From positions 2,418,001 to 2,482,000 of the forward strand of contig NZ_RPDH01000002.1 in assembly GCF_003813775.1 (NCBI RefSeq): a DNA stretch of 64,000 nucleotides, given 5' to 3'. The notes beneath the pieces were generated by a model. The model saw only the letters and a list, made by a program, of their open reading frames with translations, was not told the DNA's origin and did no database searches. The translations under genes and the position numbers were made by a program. Below are positions 13,581 through 23,600 of this stretch, one piece after another. The stretch comes from Chitinophaga lutea (lineage in GTDB: Bacteria > Bacteroidota > Bacteroidia > Chitinophagales > Chitinophagaceae). Position 1 is the stretch's first letter; each line of letters opens with the position of its first letter.

Positions 13581-15833
13581 ATGCTCAACAACGAAGTACT
13601 TTCCGCCATCTGCCGCACTTTTCTGCACTCCATCTGGCAGGGCGTTGTAGCGGCAGCCATCGCAGGAGCCGTACTGGCGCTCACCCGCCGCTCTTCCGCC
13701 CTCAGGCGGTACAACCTCCTGGGCGCCATCCTGCTGATCAGCCTGGCCGCCATCGGCATCACCTTCTATCTTGAACTCCAAACGGCCGTTGCAGCCGCTC
13801 CCGTATCGGAAACGGTGGCTATAGCAGCAGCACCGGCACCGCTCGTTACCCAGAGTTACTGGGACGTGCTGATGAACTATCTCAACACACACGCCCCGTT
13901 CATCATGCTGGTCTGGTCCATCGTGTTTCTGTTCAAATGTTTCCGGATAGGCTTCGGCTTTTACCACATCTATTACATCCGCCATCATAAAACCTCCGAA
14001 CCTGATCAAAACTGGAGTGACCGGCTGCAATTGCTGGCGACCCAACTGGGCATCCGAAAAGCCGTGAAGCTGGTGGAATCAGCACTGGTACAGGTGCCGC
14101 TCACTACCGGTTTTATCAGGCCCTGCATTTTTGTCCCCCTCGGCCTGCTTGCACAACTGCCGGCGGACCAGGTGGAAGCCGTGCTGCTGCACGAACTGGC
14201 GCACATCCGCCGCAGGGATTACCTCGTGAACATCGTGCAGAGTTTTGCGGAAAGCATCTTCTTCTTCAACCCGGCCTTGCTCTGGATTTCAGCACGGCTG
14301 CGGGAAGAAAGGGAAGCCTGCTGCGATGATGTCGCCGTGGCCCACACCCCGCACAAAGCAAGTTACCTGCATGCGCTGGTGTCCTTCGCATCGCAATCCC
14401 CTTCGGGCCAGCTTGAAATGGCGCTCAGCAAAAAAAAGAACTTCCTGCTCAACCGGGTAAAACGTGTACTGACACGCGAAAACCAGCAACTCACCCTCAT
14501 GGAAAAATCAATACTGCTCATCGGGGTCATCGTGATTTCCGCCTTCACCATGATACCGGCGCCGGTGGAACAGCAAGAACCGGCCGCACAAACAGCGGAA
14601 GACTTCATCATCTATATGCCGGCAGCAACGGCCGCACAAACAGGCCAGCCGGTATTGCGCGATACCACCATTCCGCGTCAAACGCAGCCAGGGAACTATT
14701 CCTCCCGGTACGATACAAGCATTCAATACAACGTTAACGTCAACCTGGATACGTCCATTCAGAACATCGCGTACAACTTCGCGAAAACCAACATACTGAA
14801 CCCGTATAAATTCGATTTTGAATACAACGCGGCCACTAATCTTAAAACCGCCATCAACGTCAACAATGATGTACGCATCCTGACACTGGACTCGTCGAAC
14901 ATGCAGTTCCTCAAAAAGCTGGATATCGACTCCAGCAGGATGGAATACCTGAAGAAAACACCGCTGCAAACAAAGGAATTCAACTTCACCCAGCAGTACA
15001 CATTCGCATTCGACTCTTCTTTCCGTTACCAGGCTGATGCCGATACAACTCCCCGGATAGAACAGTATAAAAAAGTGTATTTCAACGCCATTCAGCGATC
15101 AAAGGATTCTGCACAGCGGAACACCAGACAGCAGGAATGGAAACAAAAGAAAGCGGAATGGGAATCCAGGGCCAAAAATCCTGCAAATGTCAAAGACGAC
15201 TCACTGCGCCGTCAAAAAAAGGCGGTAAAACCGGAAGCCTTCCTAAATACACTGAAGCTTAAACAGCAAGACTCCCTGCTATGGAAACAGCGGAGCACGC
15301 AATGGCAGGTCAAAATGAAACACTGGCGGCCTACACGGAAAGACAGCCTTCTATGGAAACAGAAAACTGCGGAATGGCAATCAAAAAGGCTCGATTGGAA
15401 ACCCGGGCAGAAGGATTCCATGCAGTGGAAACAGAAAAATACCCAGTGGGAAGCCAAAATGAAAAACTGGCGGCCTACGCGGAAAGACAGTCTGCAATGG
15501 AAATCCAAGATGCAGGCCTGGCCGCAGGATTCAGCCATGAAACGGAAAGGATTCAGGAAACCTGCTGAAGAATCACAACCAGGCGCTGCGCCGCAGCCGG
15601 GCAGCGCCAAATCAGCCGCCACACCGCAGCCTAAAACGCTGCCATTCAACAATCAACTGGCTAAACAGGAACCACTGGCGCTGAAAGAAAGAAAGCCCAA
15701 GCAGGCCAAACCCGCGCCGGCGCCCAAACCGCAGCGCCCGAAAAAGACGCCGCGTAAACCGGACATCCTCGAAGAAAACACCCCGACATCTATTTATAAC
15801 AGCTTCATTCTACCCAAAAGGATAGATTGCTAG
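13581..15833 (+). CDS. M56-family metalloprotease, BlaR1-like signal transducer
   Basis: A 750-residue membrane protein. The N-terminal part has about four transmembrane helices and the M56 protease site HELAH near residues 204-208 (LLHELAHIRRRDY), with EEREACCDDVAV as the downstream conserved segment. A further helix lies near residue 315. Unlike classical BlaR1 there is no penicillin-binding sensor; instead the C-terminal 400 residues form a low-complexity, Lys/Gln/Trp-rich extracytoplasmic tail. It includes 24-residue tandem repeats (DSLLWKQ...W...RPTRK) followed by a Pro/Lys/Ala-rich end. It would cleave or inactivate the BlaI repressor encoded just upstream. The repeat tail is unusual. 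Confidence 0.88.
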   Translation: MLNNEVLSAICRTFLHSIWQGVVAAAIAGAVLALTRRSSALRRYNLLGAILLISLAAIGITFYLELQTAVAAAPVSETVAIAAAPAPLVTQSYWDVLMNYLNTHAPFIMLVWSIVFLFKCFRIGFGFYHIYYIRHHKTSEPDQNWSDRLQLLATQLGIRKAVKLVESALVQVPLTTGFIRPCIFVPLGLLAQLPADQVEAVLLHELAHIRRRDYLVNIVQSFAESIFFFNPALLWISARLREEREACCDDVAVAHTPHKASYLHALVSFASQSPSGQLEMALSKKKNFLLNRVKRVLTRENQQLTLMEKSILLIGVIVISAFTMIPAPVEQQEPAAQTAEDFIIYMPAATAAQTGQPVLRDTTIPRQTQPGNYSSRYDTSIQYNVNVNLDTSIQNIAYNFAKTNILNPYKFDFEYNAATNLKTAINVNNDVRILTLDSSNMQFLKKLDIDSSRMEYLKKTPLQTKEFNFTQQYTFAFDSSFRYQADADTTPRIEQYKKVYFNAIQRSKDSAQRNTRQQEWKQKKAEWESRAKNPANVKDDSLRRQKKAVKPEAFLNTLKLKQQDSLLWKQRSTQWQVKMKHWRPTRKDSLLWKQKTAEWQSKRLDWKPGQKDSMQWKQKNTQWEAKMKNWRPTRKDSLQWKSKMQAWPQDSAMKRKGFRKPAEESQPGAAPQPGSAKSAATPQPKTLPFNNQLAKQEPLALKERKPKQAKPAPAPKPQRPKKTPRKPDILEENTPTSIYNSFILPKRIDC
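15270..15533 (+). repeat. 72-bp in-frame tandem repeat in the M56 gene
   Basis: Units begin at 15270, 15342, 15414 and 15486, exactly 72 bases apart (24 codons), about 3.7 copies. Each starts GA(C/T)-(AGC/TCC) for Asp-Ser and encodes xxWKQ, a second and a third Trp, then (R/K)P. The spacing shows recent duplication with some divergence. Confidence 0.8.
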
Positions 15834-15862
15834 TCTCAATTACCAATTCCAATAATTGCAAT

Positions 15863-15890
15863 AAAGGTCCGTTTTATGACGGACCTTTTT
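15863..15890. terminator. Bidirectional terminator between M56 and SIS genes
   Basis: AAAGGTCCGT (15863-15872) pairs with ACGGACCTTT (15879-15888) and TT follows. The A-rich start also gives a U-run on the minus strand, so it serves both convergent genes. Confidence 0.8.
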
Positions 15891-15892
15891 AT

Positions 15893-16654
15893 TTATACAC
15901 CGGCAATGCGTTCTTTGTAAGCGGCCAGTGCAGCCTCGAGCCGCTGCCGCGCCGTATCGTCGCCGGGCACGTTGTGCGAAGGGTGGATATGCAGCTGCAC
16001 CCCGCGATCGGCAAGGATTTCAGCAACGGTCGTCACCGTCATCCATACACAGGTCACAAATGCCATCGTGGACACAGGGCCGATTTTATCCTGGTGGTTT
16101 TTAAGCGGAACGGACGCATCTTCAATGGGAGCACAGGAATCCACCACAATATCCGCCACCTCGAAAATAGTTTTTCCGCTGGAGTGGCGGGTCTGTTTAC
16201 CCTGCGCCGCAGCGGCGGATCCGAAAGCGATCACCTTCATGCCTTTTTTCTTCGCTTCGATGGCCACATCGATGTTGACATTGTTGATCCCGGAATGGGA
16301 AAAAAGCCACATCGTATCGCGGGGGTCAAAGTTGTATCCCTTCATGATCTCTACACCATACCCCTCCACCCTTTCGAGAAATACGAACTGGTGCACGCCC
16401 ATCTCCCCGGTGATGCGGGTGAAAAAAGTAAGCGGCAGCTCGATCATCGGGTGAAAACCGACGAAACCGCCAATACGGGGATACATCTCTTCAATGGGAA
16501 TGGTGGCGTGGCCGCAGCCGAATGTATGTACCCAGCGGCCGGCGGCGATGGTGTCCGCCATTACTTCCGCGGCCTTGCGGATATTGTTGAGCTGGGTGTC
16601 TTCGATTTGCGACATGACATGTCTGGCATTCGTCAGCCATTGTTTTGCTAGCAT
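15893..16654 (-). CDS. SIS-domain phosphosugar-binding protein
   Basis: A 253-residue protein of the sugar isomerase/SIS-domain group (COG4821-like). The SIS fold is seen in GRWVHTFGCGHATIPIEEMY near the N-terminus and in DTMWLFSHSGINNVNIDVAIEAKKKG, where SHSG is the phosphosugar-binding Ser-rich loop. The start at 16654 (MLAKQWLTNARHV) lies 11 bases after the MFS stop; a GTG further upstream would overlap that gene. It is the last gene of the sugar-uptake operon running from the susC side. Likely role: isomerization or etherase-type handling of an (amino-)sugar phosphate. The substrate is not shown. Confidence 0.82.
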   Translation of the reverse strand: MLAKQWLTNARHVMSQIEDTQLNNIRKAAEVMADTIAAGRWVHTFGCGHATIPIEEMYPRIGGFVGFHPMIELPLTFFTRITGEMGVHQFVFLERVEGYGVEIMKGYNFDPRDTMWLFSHSGINNVNIDVAIEAKKKGMKVIAFGSAAAAQGKQTRHSSGKTIFEVADIVVDSCAPIEDASVPLKNHQDKIGPVSTMAFVTCVWMTVTTVAEILADRGVQLHIHPSHNVPGDDTARQRLEAALAAYKERIAGV

Positions 16655-16665
16655 ATAAAAAGGAT

Positions 16666-17832
16666 TTATTTTATTCGTCGTACGATGGTGCTGCACAACG
16701 TCAGCATCACCAGCCACTCCGCCAGCGCCACCGTGGTGAGGTGCTGCACGCCGTAATGCTGCACCACCAGGCCCATCATATAATTCACCAGCATGTTGCC
16801 GATCAGGGCGATGACCAGCACAAAACTGAAGGCGGTACCGGAATGGGAAGCGTATTTCTCTCCCACAAAACCGAGCATGATGGGGAAACCTCCGGCCAAA
16901 CCGGCGCCCAGCAAAATGAGGCCCGCCGCCGACAGCACAAAGCCGTTGCTTACCTGCAGCAGCAGGATGCCCGCGGGCATCAGCAGCAGCGACGCCACCA
17001 GCATCTGCCGTGGGGGCACGGTGCGGAATACGCTGCCGGTGAGCAGCCGCATGATGGTGAGGCCGGCGACGTATAACGAAAGGGCGTACAGCGCCTTGCT
17101 TTCTTCCATATGATCGCCTGCCGTGAGATAGGTGGTCGTCCAGTTATTGATAATGGCTTCAAAGCTGCTCTGGCAGAAAAGAAAAAACCCTATGAGCACG
17201 AGTGTAAGATCGCCCGCCATCCGCCCGGCCTGTTTGAGCGGGAAACCCTGCTGCTGTTTGGGTGGCGGGAACCGGATCACGGCGTACAAACCGGCCATCA
17301 GCAGCGTTATCCAGCCTACGGCCGACACGATGTCGTTCCAGGCATAATGATGGCGCAAAGCACCCAGCACCTGCGGCATGCCGAGCGCGCCGATGCCGAA
17401 TGAAACACCGAGCAGGCTGAGCGAAGCACCTTTACCGCGCACGGTGATATCGGCCACCACCGCATTGGTGGCGCCATTGACCACGCCGCCGGACAGCCCG
17501 AATATAAAGATGCAGCCCTTCAGCACGGCCACGCTGCCCGCATGCGCAATACCCTGAAACCCTGCACAGAGGCCGATACACGATAGTACCAACAGTAATT
17601 TATACCCGTACCGGTCGCTGACGGGGCCGAAGAACAGCGAGCCCGTGAGGATGCCGATGGGCATGATGGAAAACAGCGTGCCGGCCGCAACGCCGTCCAG
17701 CCCGAACTTCATCCGCAGATCAAGCGCTACGGCGCCCAGTGTGATCAGCGTTACACCGAACAGCAGCAGGCCCGCGCAGGCGGCAATAAAGACTATCCGT
17801 TTGTTGTACATACGTGTTAACAGGTTATGCAT
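16666..17832 (-). CDS. MFS sugar transporter
   Basis: A 388-residue inner-membrane transporter of the major facilitator superfamily with about 12 predicted helices. The loop 2-3 signature GPVSDRYGYK is clear, and the resemblance is to the FucP/GlcP-like sugar symporters found in Bacteroidota polysaccharide loci. The start at 17832 (MHNLLTRMYNKR) overlaps the ROK stop within ATGCATAA, so the genes are coupled; MYNKR seven codons later is an alternative. It would bring the oligo- or monosaccharide delivered by SusCD into the cytoplasm, where the ROK kinase and the SIS protein act. Confidence 0.87.
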   Translation of the reverse strand: MHNLLTRMYNKRIVFIAACAGLLLFGVTLITLGAVALDLRMKFGLDGVAAGTLFSIMPIGILTGSLFFGPVSDRYGYKLLLVLSCIGLCAGFQGIAHAGSVAVLKGCIFIFGLSGGVVNGATNAVVADITVRGKGASLSLLGVSFGIGALGMPQVLGALRHHYAWNDIVSAVGWITLLMAGLYAVIRFPPPKQQQGFPLKQAGRMAGDLTLVLIGFFLFCQSSFEAIINNWTTTYLTAGDHMEESKALYALSLYVAGLTIMRLLTGSVFRTVPPRQMLVASLLLMPAGILLLQVSNGFVLSAAGLILLGAGLAGGFPIMLGFVGEKYASHSGTAFSFVLVIALIGNMLVNYMMGLVVQHYGVQHLTTVALAEWLVMLTLCSTIVRRIK

Positions 17833-18742
17833 GAAATGCGAGGTATGCCGCTCCGTACAGGCCGGCATCACTCTGCAGGGCGGCCGCTTCTATCTTCACC
17901 TGGCCCATGCTCACGGGCTGCGCCCAGCGCGCCGCTTCGGCCGTAATGGCCGGTATGAACTGTGCGGCGGGGCCAAATACGCCGCCGCCGAATATGATTT
18001 TTTCGGGGTTGAAGAGGCTCACCAGGTTGGCGGCCGCCATGCCCCATAATTCAATGGATTGGTGGATCACTGCAACGGCTACACGGTCGTTCGTTGCGTA
18101 AGCGGCAAATACATCTTTCGCCTGCAGGTGGCCGTGTTGCAGCATGCCTTTGTAACCATCGTCTTTTGCGATCAGGGCACGGGCCGCCTTTGCGATGCCT
18201 TCACCGGAAGCCATGCTTTCAAAACAGCCGCAGCTCACGTATTCGTGATGGAATGGGCGCTGCAGCGCCATCCAGCCGATTGCCCCGCTGATATCTGCGG
18301 CGCCGTGCAGCAAGCGGCCATCGGCCAGGATGCCGGCGCCGATGCCGGTGCCCACTGCCAGGTAAATGGCGTTGGTACAGCCCTGTGCACGGCCCTGCCA
18401 GGCTTCGCCCATGATGTAGCACGAACGGTCTCCTTCGATATGAATGGGAATATCACCGGCTACGGCACGCAGTTCCGCCAGCAGCGGGTAATCGTCCCAG
18501 CCGGGAATGTTCGGCGCCCACACCGTACCGGTTTGCCGCCGGCTGATACCCGGCACGGCCACGCCGATGGCATCGAACCCATGCGGCTGCATCTGCTGTA
18601 CGGCAGCGGTGATCATCACCCCCACCGCCGCGCCGCTGCGCAATTCCAGGGGATAAACAGCGCGCTCCACGATGTGGCCATCGTGCGAAAAAACGGCTAC
18701 CGCCAGTTTGGTTCCTCCTAAATCGATCGCTAATGCTTTCAT
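17825..18742 (-). CDS. ROK-family sugar kinase
   Basis: A 305-residue cytoplasmic kinase. The ATP-binding start MKALAIDLGGTKLAVAVF is typical and VGTGIGAGILADGRL is the second phosphate motif. The zinc-binding ROK motif is incomplete: instead of CxCGxxGCxE it reads HEYVSCGCFESMASG, keeping the second half only. Catalytic Asp is probably in the HIEGDRSCYIMGEAW region, where the usual N-D is replaced by G-D. Expected to phosphorylate a hexose or N-acetylhexosamine. First gene after the susD terminator, coupled to the MFS transporter gene. Confidence 0.85.
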   Translation of the reverse strand: MKALAIDLGGTKLAVAVFSHDGHIVERAVYPLELRSGAAVGVMITAAVQQMQPHGFDAIGVAVPGISRRQTGTVWAPNIPGWDDYPLLAELRAVAGDIPIHIEGDRSCYIMGEAWQGRAQGCTNAIYLAVGTGIGAGILADGRLLHGAADISGAIGWMALQRPFHHEYVSCGCFESMASGEGIAKAARALIAKDDGYKGMLQHGHLQAKDVFAAYATNDRVAVAVIHQSIELWGMAAANLVSLFNPEKIIFGGGVFGPAAQFIPAITAEAARWAQPVSMGQVKIEAAALQSDAGLYGAAYLAFHA

Positions 18743-18796
18743 AACATGTCTCTATATGTGACAAACAGAAATCCTTCGCCCGTTACCCGGTATAAA

Positions 18797-18832
18797 AAAA
18801 GAGCGCGTCCCTGCGAAAGGGATGCGCTCTTT
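18797..18832 (-). terminator. Terminator after susD
   Basis: A stem of AGAGCGC and TCCC with GGGA and GCGCTCT around TGCGAAA. On the minus strand it is followed by seven T residues. It separates the susCD part from the ROK-MFS-SIS genes, which may be reached by read-through or their own promoter. Ends are given to within two or three bases. Confidence 0.75.
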
Positions 18833-18853
18833 ACACTATGCATGCTTGATTGA

Positions 18854-20674
18854 TTAATAACCCGGGAACTGCACCAATTGTTTGTTCCGGTCACGATCTG
18901 CCTGCGGGGCAGGGAAAAAATAGTTTTTGCGGTCCCATGGAGTACGGATGTCCGCCACTACTCTTTTGTGAAACGCAGGATCAGAAAGCGAGGTGCCGGC
19001 ATATACGTCCATGCCGTGGAACTCGCCGTACTGGCGGTACGCTTCGGTTCCAGCCACTTTCCAGCGGCGTGTATCGAAATAGCGGTGCCCCTCGTACATC
19101 AGCTCAATCTGCCTTTCCAGCCTGATTTCGCGGCGCATCTGTTCCTGCGTAAGGCCGGCGGCCATCGCAGGCAGCCCCGCACGGCTGCGGATGAGGTTGA
19201 GATATACCAGGATGTCAGGGTTGCCCGGATCATACTCATTCAGCGCCTCCACATAATTGAGGTAAATCTCCCCCAGCCGGATCATCATCGCGGGACGGGC
19301 CTGTATGCGGTTATTCCGGAAATCGGTGTTGGGATGCAGGTTTTTCCGGGCGGTATAACCGGTGGTGGACCAGTTGCGGGAAGAACCATCGCGGCCGGAA
19401 TTGCCGGTCCTGAACAATTCCACCACCGTTTGGCCGGATGCAGCCACCACGGGTATTTTGGCGCCATTGAAGGTCACATTCACATAAAACCGCGCCTCAC
19501 GGCCCACATACATGTTGGAGGTACCGGATACATAGTAGTTATTGGCGGTGGTGGTGAAGCCGGTTTCTTTGTACCCGCTGTTTTCTTCATTGATCTTTTT
19601 GCCGTTCGACATGCGGAATGCGTCCACCGTTTCCTGTGTGGTGCTCACGCCGCTGTAACCTTCGCCATTGGCATTGCGGGGGGCGCAATGCTGCTCCCAC
19701 TGCCTGCTGTTGGTGGCGGAACGGATCCAGATGGCCTCTACCTTGTAACCGTCCCAGAACAGGTTGCGGTAAGAAAGGAAGGCAGCCTGGAACGGATTGT
19801 TATCAGCCACCTTGTACAAGGAATAACGCCCGGTATTGATCACTGCAAGCGCAGCGTCTGCAGCCTGCTTCCAGCGGTTGGCGTCGTAGGTCTGGTTAAA
19901 CAGCTGCTTGCCGTCGAGGTTTTTGAAATCAGCCAGTTCGGTGTTGCCGTTAAAAAGCGGGCTGGCATGATAAAGCAATATCTGCGATTTAACGGCCAGG
20001 ATGACGGGTTTGGTGATCCGCCCGATCTGCGTGGGATCCGGTACTGTGGGGTTGCTGGGGTTCATATGCTCCACCGGCACGTCTTCGCTGGCTTTATCCA
20101 TTTCAGCCAGCACATGCGCCACACATTCGTCCCAGCTGCTGCGCGGGATCTGATGATCGGCGTCGGCCGGAGGCGGCACGTCCTCCAGGATCGGGATAGG
20201 CCCGTACTGTTTCATGATCAGCCAGTAATAATAAGCACGCAGAAACCGCGCTTCAGCCCTGTATTGCTTCAGCAGTTCCTCGCCGGCCGGCTGGGAACGG
20301 ATCTCATCGTTCTGATCGATATTATGGATCAGCACCCCGCACAAACGGATGGCCTGGTAAAAAGGATCCCAGTTTTTGGGCGTGGCATTGTCTGGCGTGA
20401 TGGCGCCGGAATTCATCAGCGGCGTTTCCCAGGTGTTGTCCACCTCATCGCTCATGCAGGCCCAGGGGAATTTGTACGGTTGGTCCCACATATCCGGGAT
20501 GGGAAAATAACAGCGGGCCAGCCATTCTTCCGTCATTTTTTTACTGGTGAACACATCTTTGTACGACGTAATGTTATCCGGTACGGTATCGAGGAATTTC
20601 TTCCTGCAGCCCGGCGCGAGCAACACCAACAACAGCGCCGGCAGTATCATTTTGAAGTATATAACCTTTTTCAT
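18854..20674 (-). CDS. SusD/RagB-family outer-membrane nutrient-binding lipoprotein
   Basis: A 606-residue surface lipoprotein. The signal peptide ends in a lipobox (LLAPGC, Cys23). The N-terminal KFLDTVPDNITSYKDVFTS and TPR-like helices (YRAEARFLRAYYYWLIMKQY) are SusD hallmarks, and the C-terminal SusD domain ends GHRYFDTRRWKV through DRDRNKQLVQ. It caps the SusC channel and binds the substrate. It lies 12 bases after susC on the same strand. Large for the family (usually 450-600). Confidence 0.95.
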   Translation of the reverse strand: MKKVIYFKMILPALLLVLLAPGCRKKFLDTVPDNITSYKDVFTSKKMTEEWLARCYFPIPDMWDQPYKFPWACMSDEVDNTWETPLMNSGAITPDNATPKNWDPFYQAIRLCGVLIHNIDQNDEIRSQPAGEELLKQYRAEARFLRAYYYWLIMKQYGPIPILEDVPPPADADHQIPRSSWDECVAHVLAEMDKASEDVPVEHMNPSNPTVPDPTQIGRITKPVILAVKSQILLYHASPLFNGNTELADFKNLDGKQLFNQTYDANRWKQAADAALAVINTGRYSLYKVADNNPFQAAFLSYRNLFWDGYKVEAIWIRSATNSRQWEQHCAPRNANGEGYSGVSTTQETVDAFRMSNGKKINEENSGYKETGFTTTANNYYVSGTSNMYVGREARFYVNVTFNGAKIPVVAASGQTVVELFRTGNSGRDGSSRNWSTTGYTARKNLHPNTDFRNNRIQARPAMMIRLGEIYLNYVEALNEYDPGNPDILVYLNLIRSRAGLPAMAAGLTQEQMRREIRLERQIELMYEGHRYFDTRRWKVAGTEAYRQYGEFHGMDVYAGTSLSDPAFHKRVVADIRTPWDRKNYFFPAPQADRDRNKQLVQFPGY

Positions 20675-20686
20675 GTTTCGCTGGTT

Positions 20687-23600
20687 TTAGAGGAAGTTGA
20701 CACGTAATCCCATATTGTAAACGGACAGTTGCGGATACCTGATGCCACGCGATTCCGTCAGCTCGGGGTCCCAGAGTTTCCAGGGAGAAAAAGTGAGCAC
20801 GTTGGTGGCCTGCAGGTACAGGCGGAGGCTTTTTACACTGAACTTCTGGAGCCCCTTTACATTGAAATTATAGCCCACCATCAGTTCTTTCAGGCGGATG
20901 TAATCCGCTCTTTTGATCCACCAGGTGCTGGCGAGATAGTTGGAAGTGGGATCGGAACGGGTTGACATACGTGGATAAAATGGCCGGGGATTCGGATTGT
21001 CGGGCGTCCAGCGGTCGGTGGCGATGGCATACAGGTTACCGTTGGTGTGGCCTTCCATGAAGGGAACGGTGTTGATACCGTTGGACAAGTTGGAATAATG
21101 GAAGTCGACCATCCCGGCGCCCTGCCAGAACATGAGGATGTCGAACCGGCGAATGCCCACGCTGAGGTTGAGCCCGTACATGATGCGGGGAACGTCGCTG
21201 AGGCCGATCGCCTGTTCATCGGAAGTATTGATGATACCGTCGCCGTTCATGTCTTTATACTTGATATCGCCCGGCCGTACACTGCCGGCCTGTTTGGGCG
21301 AGCGCATGATCTCGGCCGAATCTTTGAACAGTCCCTCCGCTACATAGCCGAAACGCTGGCTGATGGTATGGCCGGTACGTTCGCGCCAGGGATAATCCCA
21401 GGCCGGGCGGCCGTCGTACAGGCTGAGGTTTTTGTTATACGTGAAGTTGCCACGGAAGTTGATGTAGTAGTTGGCATTAAAAGCATGATTCACTTCCAGG
21501 GTGAGGTCGATCCCCTTGTTGGAAGTAACGCCAACGTTCTGAAAGGGCAACGTGCTGTTGGTGAAGCCGGAAGTATAGGGCACCGTGATATGCCGCACGA
21601 GTATGCCGGTACGGTCTTCCTTGAAAAGGTCTACGATGAGCGATATTTTATCCCGCAGCATTTTCACTTCCAGGCCGAGGTTCTGCCGTTTGGCCGTTTC
21701 CCAGCTCACATCGGAACCTACCTGCCCTTCTTCCATTCCGGCATACGATACGGTGCTGCCGGGCACACCGAACTGGAAGCCGCCATTGGCCGTGGTGACA
21801 GAAAGGATACGCGTCAGGAAGAGGAAACGGTCATTTTCATTCTTCACATGCGAATTGCCGGAGATACCATACGTGTAGCGCAGCTTGAGGTGCGATACGG
21901 TGTTCCTGAACGGCTGGAAGAATTTTTCGTTGGACACGACCCACCCTGCCCCGAATGAGGGGAAGAAACCATACCGTTTATTGGGCGCAAAATTCTCTGA
22001 TCCGTTATACCCGAAGTTCACTTCCGTGAAGTAACGGTTATCAAAGCCGTAAGTTGCCCTGCCGCTGATGCCGCGCTGGCGGAAGGGAATGGAAGGGATG
22101 AGGGTGGTGGCGTCGCCGTTCACATAATCGGACTGGTTGTACAGCAGCAGGCCCGAAACATCGTGATGCCCGAAGCTGCGGCTGTAGTTCAGCGAGGTTT
22201 CGGTGTAAAAACGCCTGTTGCCGCCGCGGCTCGCTTCGAAATTGAGCACGTTGGAGCCGAGGTCTTGCGGCACCAGCACCAGCGACCCGTCCGTATTGCG
22301 GCTTTCCGCATAAAAGTTGGGCACTGTACGCCGGCGCATCGCCTCATTCCACGCATAGCTGTCGAATGCGAACATGGAGCTGAAAGTGAGGCCTTTCACA
22401 AGGAAGTCGAGGTTTTGCCTGACCCGGATATTGGAATTGACACGGTTCCGGTATTCGGTGCCGTAACCGGCGCGGGTGAGATTGATGTACGGGCTGATAA
22501 ATCCGCCGCCTCTCATTTTAGGCGCCTGGCCGGTGGAATACACCGGGGGGATCAGGTTCGGCGGCACACGCGCAGCCTCGCTGAACAGCGCGCCGGCACC
22601 GATGCTGGGTTTGTTTTCATTGGTGATATTACCCTGCACGCCCAGCTCCAGCTTCGTGGTTTTAGTAATATTCACATCCACGTTGGTGGTGAAATTATAA
22701 CGGTCCAGTTTCAGGACGGAGTTGTAAGCCTGTACAGCGTCGCGCTTCGACATACCTACTTCGGAAAAATAACCGGCGCTGAAATAATATGTGGCCACAT
22801 CCGAACCGCCGCGCACGTTGAGGCTCGCTTTGCGGTTGTTGCCCCATTCGTTGAAAAGGGTCTTGAACCAGTCTACGTTCGGGTACAGGTCCGGATCCGC
22901 GCCGGAAGCATGTTTGGCGATCTGTTCGTCCGTCCACTGCGGCAGCCCGCCACGGGTCACCAGCCCTTCGTTATAAAGGCGCATAAAAGTGGGCGCATCC
23001 ACATATTCGGGCAGCTGCGTGAACCGGGTGAAGGCCTGGTTCATTTCAACATTGATATTCGGCTTACCGGGCTTACCGGCTTTGGTGTTGACGATGATCA
23101 CGCCGTTGGCGCCGCGGGTGCCGTAAACGGCGGTGGCCGATGCATCTTTCAGGATGGTGAACGACTCGATGTCTTCCGCATCGATATCGGCGATCGACCG
23201 GTCAGGCACTCCATCCACGATGATCAGCGGGCCCTGCTGGCTGCTGCTGAAAGTAGACACGCCACGGATGTAAATATCCGCTTCGTCCGCCCCCGGCTCC
23301 CCGCTTTTCTGTACGGCCACTATACCGGCCAAACGGCCTCCCAGCGCATTTGTAAGGCTCCTTCCCGGTTGCTTCAGCTCAGCCGGCTTGATGGTGGATT
23401 GTGCGCCAACGAGGCTGATCTTCTTCTGCGCTCCAAAACCAACTACCACTACCTCGTTCAATCCACCTTCCTTTGCTTCCATGGTCACATTGAGATCCAT
23501 TTTATTACGGACGGCAATGCGCTGCGTTTCATAACCGATGAAAGAAAACTCCAGGGTATCCGTGGGCTCTACTTCAATGGCATAAAAACCTTCCGTGTTC

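Noticed and set aside
13166..15833. Beta-lactam resistance operon
   Set aside because: BlaI and M56 are present, but there is no beta-lactamase and no penicillin-binding sensor domain.
18878..20707. Long plus-strand open frame opposite susD, and similar ones opposite SusC and gdhA
   Set aside because: These are antisense shadows of GC-rich genes with clear family membership on the other strand.
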